Below are positions 6,606 through 9,537 of a stretch of DNA of 9,537 nt, piece by piece. The notes below the pieces were generated by a model. That model worked only from the letters and a program-made list of their open reading frames with translations. It was not told the origin of the DNA and made no database searches. Position 1 is the stretch's first letter. Each line of letters starts with the position of its first letter. Where the stretch lies: NCBI GenBank assembly GCA_900548635.1, contig URLP01000066.1, forward strand, positions 1-9,537, written 5' to 3'. Source of the DNA: an uncultured Megasphaera sp. Lineage in GTDB: Bacteria; Bacillota; Negativicutes; Veillonellales; Megasphaeraceae. Made by a program: the position numbers and the translations under genes.

Positions 6606-8232
6606 TATTTTCTTTGAGACAATAAAAAAGAACGGCCTCCTCCTGGCCGTCCTGGTCCTTGCCATCATCGCTTCTATTGCCGTGAGCATTGCGCCGCCTT
6701 TGATCCTGCAGTACATCGTCGATAGCCTGGCCAATGGCACCTTCAATGCCTGGCCCCTGCTGACGGCAGGCGTCCTCTATTTCGCCCTCAATGCCGGCAG
6801 CGGCCTCGTCGACGCCCTCAAGGAAACGCTGATCACCATCTTCGGGCAGAAAATCACGCACGGTCTGCGCACGGCCATGTGCCGCCGTCTCGATGAACTG
6901 CCGGCGTCGTATTTCGTCAGCCATGAAGCAGGCGCTGTGACGTCGCTCTTCGTCAACGACGTCGATACGCTGGAAGACCTCTTCGATTCCGGCGTCGTCA
7001 GCATGATTGCCGACACCTTCACGATTATCAGTATCCTCGCCGTCGTCTTCCACCTCAGTCCCGGTCTGGGGATTCTCCTCTGCCTGGCTTTGCCCCTGCT
7101 CTTTCTTTTAACCCGCTATTTCCAGAAGCGCATGCTCAAAGCCCAGAAGGACAACCGCATCGCCGTCAGCAAAACGAACGAGCTCATCCCGGAAACGGTG
7201 CACAACATCCGTACCATCCACACGTGCCAGGAAGAAAGCTTCCTCTGCTGGCGCTACGGCCGCACGATCCGCGCCAGTTTCGAGGCCATGGAGCGGAGCA
7301 ATTTCTGTGACTCCATCTATTCGCCGATCATCATCACGAGCTGCACTCTCATCATCTGTACCATGATGGCCCTCTCCGTGAGCACGCCGTCCCTGCAGGA
7401 ACTCTTCGGCATGAGCGTCGGCAGCGTCGTCGCCCTCATCGGCTACGTGCGCCGCATCTTCTCGCCGCTGGAAAGCATCGGCATGGAAATCCAGAGCATC
7501 CAGTCCGCCGTGGCCGGAATCAGCCGCCTGAAAGATTTCTTTGCAGAACCTGTAGAAAAAGACTTCTTCCCGGAAGAACCGGACTGGACGGCAGTACCGC
7601 TCGTCATTGACGATGTTTCCTTTGGCTACGGCCGGGAAAAAAATCTATTCCAGCACTTTTCCCTAACTGTCGGCCGCGGCGAAATGGTCACCGTCACAGG
7701 CCGCACGGGCGCCGGCAAGAGCACGCTCTTCAAGCTCATCCTTGGCCTTTACCGGCCCCGGCAGGGTCAGGTCCGCATCTTCGGCGCCGACCCGTGCCGT
7801 CTGTCACCTGCGCAGCGGCGCCGCGTCTTCGGCTACGTCGAGCAGCAGTTCCACGCCGTCAGCGGCAGCGTCGGCGACCAGGTCAGCCTCAAGGACCCGC
7901 GCATCACAACCCAGGACATCGAAAAAGCCCTGCGCCTCGTCGGCCTCTGGGACCTCTGCCTTGCCCTGCCTCAGGGCCTCGCCACGCCGTACCGGCCGGA
8001 ACTCTTCTCGCGCGGCCAGAGCCAGCTCCTCTCCATCGCCCGGGCCGTCGTCATGGATCCGCAGCTCCTCCTTCTCGATGAAATCACGGCCAACCTCGAC
8101 TCCCTTACAGAAGCCCAAGTCCTCGACGCCCTCCAGGCAGCTGCCGCTCACCGCACAGTCCTCTCCATCTCGCACCGCTTCTACGAAGCACGCGGCGGAC
8201 GCGTGATTTCTTTTGGGAAAAATAGTGTGTAG
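6598..8232 (+). CDS. ABC exporter half-transporter, second subunit (catalytic Glu present)
   Basis: The partner half-transporter, 544 residues: membrane domain about 12-305 (clear helices near 13-36, 53-70, 132-152, 156-172, 243-260, 272-288), then an ATPase domain with A-loop Tyr344, Walker A GRTGAGKS (368-375), Q-loop Gln416, Walker B LLLLD (490-494) with catalytic Glu495, D-loop ANLD and H-loop His526. Its signature is degenerate, FSRGQ (470-474) in place of LSGGQ. In a heterodimer this signature would face the first subunit's Walker motifs, where Asp replaces Glu, so one site is intact and one degenerate, as in TM287/288 or BmrCD. The ATG at 6598 has AAAGGAGG 8 bases upstream and lies inside the end of the previous gene, indicating coupled translation. 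An earlier in-frame ATG at 6538 lacks such a site. Substrate unknown; no cyd genes are nearby to suggest CydDC. Confidence 0.9.
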   Translation: MRSIFFETIKKNGLLLAVLVLAIIASIAVSIAPPLILQYIVDSLANGTFNAWPLLTAGVLYFALNAGSGLVDALKETLITIFGQKITHGLRTAMCRRLDELPASYFVSHEAGAVTSLFVNDVDTLEDLFDSGVVSMIADTFTIISILAVVFHLSPGLGILLCLALPLLFLLTRYFQKRMLKAQKDNRIAVSKTNELIPETVHNIRTIHTCQEESFLCWRYGRTIRASFEAMERSNFCDSIYSPIIITSCTLIICTMMALSVSTPSLQELFGMSVGSVVALIGYVRRIFSPLESIGMEIQSIQSAVAGISRLKDFFAEPVEKDFFPEEPDWTAVPLVIDDVSFGYGREKNLFQHFSLTVGRGEMVTVTGRTGAGKSTLFKLILGLYRPRQGQVRIFGADPCRLSPAQRRRVFGYVEQQFHAVSGSVGDQVSLKDPRITTQDIEKALRLVGLWDLCLALPQGLATPYRPELFSRGQSQLLSIARAVVMDPQLLLLDEITANLDSLTEAQVLDALQAAAAHRTVLSISHRFYEARGGRVISFGKNSV

Positions 8233-8277
8233 TAAAAAAAAACGCAAACGACAAACGAATCACGACCCACGGCAAAC

Positions 8278-8301
8278 GGCGCCGTCAGGCGCCTTTACTT
8301 T
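8278..8301 (+). terminator. Probable terminator of the ABC operon, overlapping the convergent gene's stop
   Basis: A perfect six-pair G/C stem GGCGCC (8278-8283) with loop GTCA and GGCGCC (8288-8293) is followed on the plus strand by TTTACTTT. It lies 45 bases after the exporter operon and abuts the stop codon (8295-8297) of the convergent VirK/YbjX gene, so it may stop transcription from both sides. On the minus strand no T-run directly follows the hairpin, though a run of nine T lies about 35 bases further on (8242 to 8234). Confidence 0.55.
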
Positions 8302-9296
8302 ACAGGTGCTTCGATGGGGTCGTAGCCTTCGGGTTTATCGACGATGGCTGCTTCGTCGACGGCCGACGGAACCGGATCGAAGCCCGGGCGGAACAGTTTC
8401 TTGATGGCCGCGATGTACGGCGGCACGATGGTGTCCATGAGGAGATAGCGCTTGCGGAAGAGGTTGCGCTTCTGCGACTTGATTTCCGCGTATTTGCGGC
8501 GCTTTTCTTCGATGGGCATGCGGAAGTACCACTGTTCCTTAGCATCGGGCACGGCGCCTTCGCCTTTCCAGAAGTCGTTGAAATTCGTCTTCTTCGAGCG
8601 GTTGCCGCGCAGCATGTGGCTGTTCGTATAGAAGCCTTCATCGGTGATGACGTACATGTCATGGATACCCAGGGTCTGGACGAAGATACGCATCAGGTAG
8701 AGGATGAAATTCTTCGGCCGGTAGCCAAAGAGTTTCTTCGTCAGGACTTTCGTCGTTTCCAGGCCGTGCTTCGAGCCCTGGATAGTGCCGATGTACATGG
8801 ACGGCACGCCGTCGGCATTGTAGTCGAAGCGGAAATTGAAGTGGTAGATCATCTGGCCTTCGTGATAGAGATAGAGCGAAAGGAAGCCTTCCTTGCGCTG
8901 GCCCGTATCGAAAATGAGGCGCGCTGTGAGCGGCAGTTCGGCATCGGGCGATTCCCAGAGCGTATAGCCTTTGCCCCAGTAAAGTTCGTGGATGACGTCG
9001 TCGGAAAAGAAGGTCCGCAGGATCGTGAAATGGTGCTTCAAGGCATCCAGGCGCTGGCGCATGGTCGAATTCTTGAAGAGGAAGACCCGCGTCATGACTT
9101 CCTGGAAATCAGGGTCCTGCTTTTCAAAGAAGCCCTGCATCGGTTCGTAATGGTCGAAGAAATCGTAGAGCTCTTCGAACAAAGCCCGGTTGGAAACGGC
9201 GCGGGCAAAAAAGACGACGGCCCGCTTATTTTCCTGGAAATTGCGGGGCCCGTATATAAGGCGCGACAGGCGCCAGAAATAGGAAATGCTGTGCAT
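8295..9296 (-). CDS. VirK/YbjX (DUF535) family protein
   Basis: A 333-residue protein with the hallmarks I associate with the VirK/YbjX family: a hydrophilic N-terminal helical part, LIFDTGQRKEGFLSLYLY (127-144), MYIGTIQG (167-174), the LFGYRPK segment (189-195) and a following LGIHDMYVITDEGFY (209-223). No signal peptide or clear membrane span is visible, so a cytoplasmic or peripheral location is likely. The biochemical function is not established; Enterobacteria members have been linked to virulence-factor export and to envelope and antimicrobial-peptide resistance. The start at 9296 is chosen because AGGAGG (9309 to 9304) lies 7 bases before it; the in-frame ATG at 9335 overlaps the -10 box and cannot be used from this promoter. 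The gene has its own promoter, is convergent with the exporter operon, and appears to be a single-gene unit. Confidence 0.87.
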   Translation of the reverse strand: MHSISYFWRLSRLIYGPRNFQENKRAVVFFARAVSNRALFEELYDFFDHYEPMQGFFEKQDPDFQEVMTRVFLFKNSTMRQRLDALKHHFTILRTFFSDDVIHELYWGKGYTLWESPDAELPLTARLIFDTGQRKEGFLSLYLYHEGQMIYHFNFRFDYNADGVPSMYIGTIQGSKHGLETTKVLTKKLFGYRPKNFILYLMRIFVQTLGIHDMYVITDEGFYTNSHMLRGNRSKKTNFNDFWKGEGAVPDAKEQWYFRMPIEEKRRKYAEIKSQKRNLFRKRYLLMDTIVPPYIAAIKKLFRPGFDPVPSAVDEAAIVDKPEGYDPIEAPVK

Positions 9297-9333
9297 GAAA
9301 AAACCTCCTGATGAGTACAACAACAATAGTACC

Positions 9334-9363
9334 ATTATACGGGCTCCCGCCGCAGAATGTCAA
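9334..9363 (-). promoter_or_regulatory. Consensus sigma-70 type promoter of the VirK/YbjX gene
   Basis: On the minus strand TTGACA (9363 to 9358) is followed after 18 bases by TATAAT (9339 to 9334). Both hexamers are perfect consensus. Predicted transcription starts near 9327, giving a leader of about 30 bases before the ATG at 9296. Confidence 0.85.
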
Positions 9364-9365
9364 TG

Positions 9366-9401
9366 AAAAGGGACTGCCGCATTAAGCGGCAAGTCCCTTT
9401 T
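9366..9401. terminator. Strong hairpin terminator, likely bidirectional
   Basis: A 15-base arm (9366-9380) pairs with 9386-9401 around loop ATTAA, with a single bulged A at 9391. The outer part of the stem is AAAA/TTTT, so an intrinsic terminator shape exists on both strands. It lies just upstream of the -35 box of the VirK/YbjX gene and would insulate that promoter from minus-strand transcription coming from the right, such as from the mobile-element end. Confidence 0.8.
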
Positions 9402-9428
9402 GTGGTTCGTTTGCCGAAGGATTCCCAC

Positions 9429-9537
9429 GTCAACTACTCCCGACTAAAGTCGGGAGCTTGTAAGTCGGAACTACATAGGTACTAACGACATCTAAAAGAT
9501 GTCTTCCTAAATCCGCCTACATCATCGGGTGGCTGAC
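9429..9537 (-). mobile_element. Probable end of an IS200/IS605-type (TnpB) element, incomplete
   Basis: The last 109 bases hold no gene but strong secondary structure: a 9-pair palindrome (CTCCCGACT with AGTCGGGAG, 9437-9456) and a 7-pair hairpin (GACATCT-AAA-AGATGTC, 9487-9503). The context GTCAACTACTCCC...GGGAGCTTGTAAGT matches what I remember from ends of IS605-family elements carrying tnpB. Read on the minus strand the block ends GTAGTTGAC, which I place at 9429 as the element edge. In that reading it could be the omega-RNA (reRNA) scaffold, with the host sequence from 9428 downward as guide. The tnpB gene would lie beyond the right edge. The opposite orientation (left end) is possible. 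No transposase is visible here. Confidence 0.55.

Noticed and set aside
4866..8232. CydDC-type transporter
   Set aside because: The two half-transporters resemble CydDC in layout only; no cydAB genes are near and the motif pattern is that of general heterodimeric exporters.
8234..8260. Run of nine A on the plus strand as the terminator T-run of the VirK/YbjX gene
   Set aside because: No stable stem directly precedes it on the minus strand; the only good hairpin (8278-8293) is about 35 bases away.
9297..9335. N-terminal extension of the VirK/YbjX protein from the ATG at 9335
   Set aside because: The ATG overlaps the -10 box and precedes the predicted transcript start; the ATG at 9296 has an ideal AGGAGG site.
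9482..9535. Short open minus-strand frame from the right edge to a TAG at 9484, possibly the C-terminus of TnpB
   Set aside because: Only 17 codons are visible, they overlap a hairpin, and the residues show no motif I can recognise; too little to call a gene.
1..9537. CRISPR array, tRNA or rRNA genes
   Set aside because: I saw no regularly spaced repeats and no tRNA- or rRNA-like stretches in the few short intergenic regions.

Overview
The window looks like a chromosomal segment of a diderm Firmicute (class Negativicutes; a Megasphaera-like member of the Veillonellales is my best guess). Three things suggest this: the Firmicutes-type ctsR-mcsA-mcsB-clpC-radA stress operon, moderately high GC with strong G/C preference at third codon positions, and a VirK/YbjX (DUF535) family gene, a family best known from outer-membrane bacteria. 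The taxonomic call is inference; I could not search a database.

Positions 1-4688 (minus strand) hold the class III heat-shock operon, transcribed in the order ctsR, mcsA, mcsB, clpC, radA. Gaps are only 3-21 bases, and radA is cut by the left window edge. The promoter upstream of ctsR carries two identical CtsR-type heptads (AGTCAAA), one in the -35/-10 spacer and one just after the predicted transcription start, which fits autoregulation. CtsR represses, McsA/McsB act as activator and arginine kinase/adaptor, and ClpC is the unfoldase that delivers substrates to ClpP. McsB is the odd member. It lacks three of the five phosphate-binding arginines of phosphagen-type kinases, the conserved active-site cysteine is serine, the catalytic-type Glu121 is Asp, and the RDxxRA phosphoarginine motif is degraded. 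It may be a kinase-dead adaptor.

Positions 4809-8301 (plus strand) hold a divergently transcribed two-gene operon for a heterodimeric ABC exporter, followed by a probable terminator. The two half-transporters overlap by 8 bases. They are asymmetric in the way known for heterodimeric exporters: the first has Asp for the catalytic Glu, the second has a degenerate signature (FSRGQ), and both defects fall in the same composite ATP site. The substrate is unknown.

Positions 8295-9401 (minus strand) hold a monocistronic VirK/YbjX family gene with a consensus sigma-70 type promoter (TTGACA-18-TATAAT) and a strong terminator-like hairpin just upstream. From about 9429 to the right edge lies structured, non-coding DNA resembling the end of an IS200/IS605-type (TnpB-bearing) element, possibly an omega-RNA (reRNA) region read on the minus strand.
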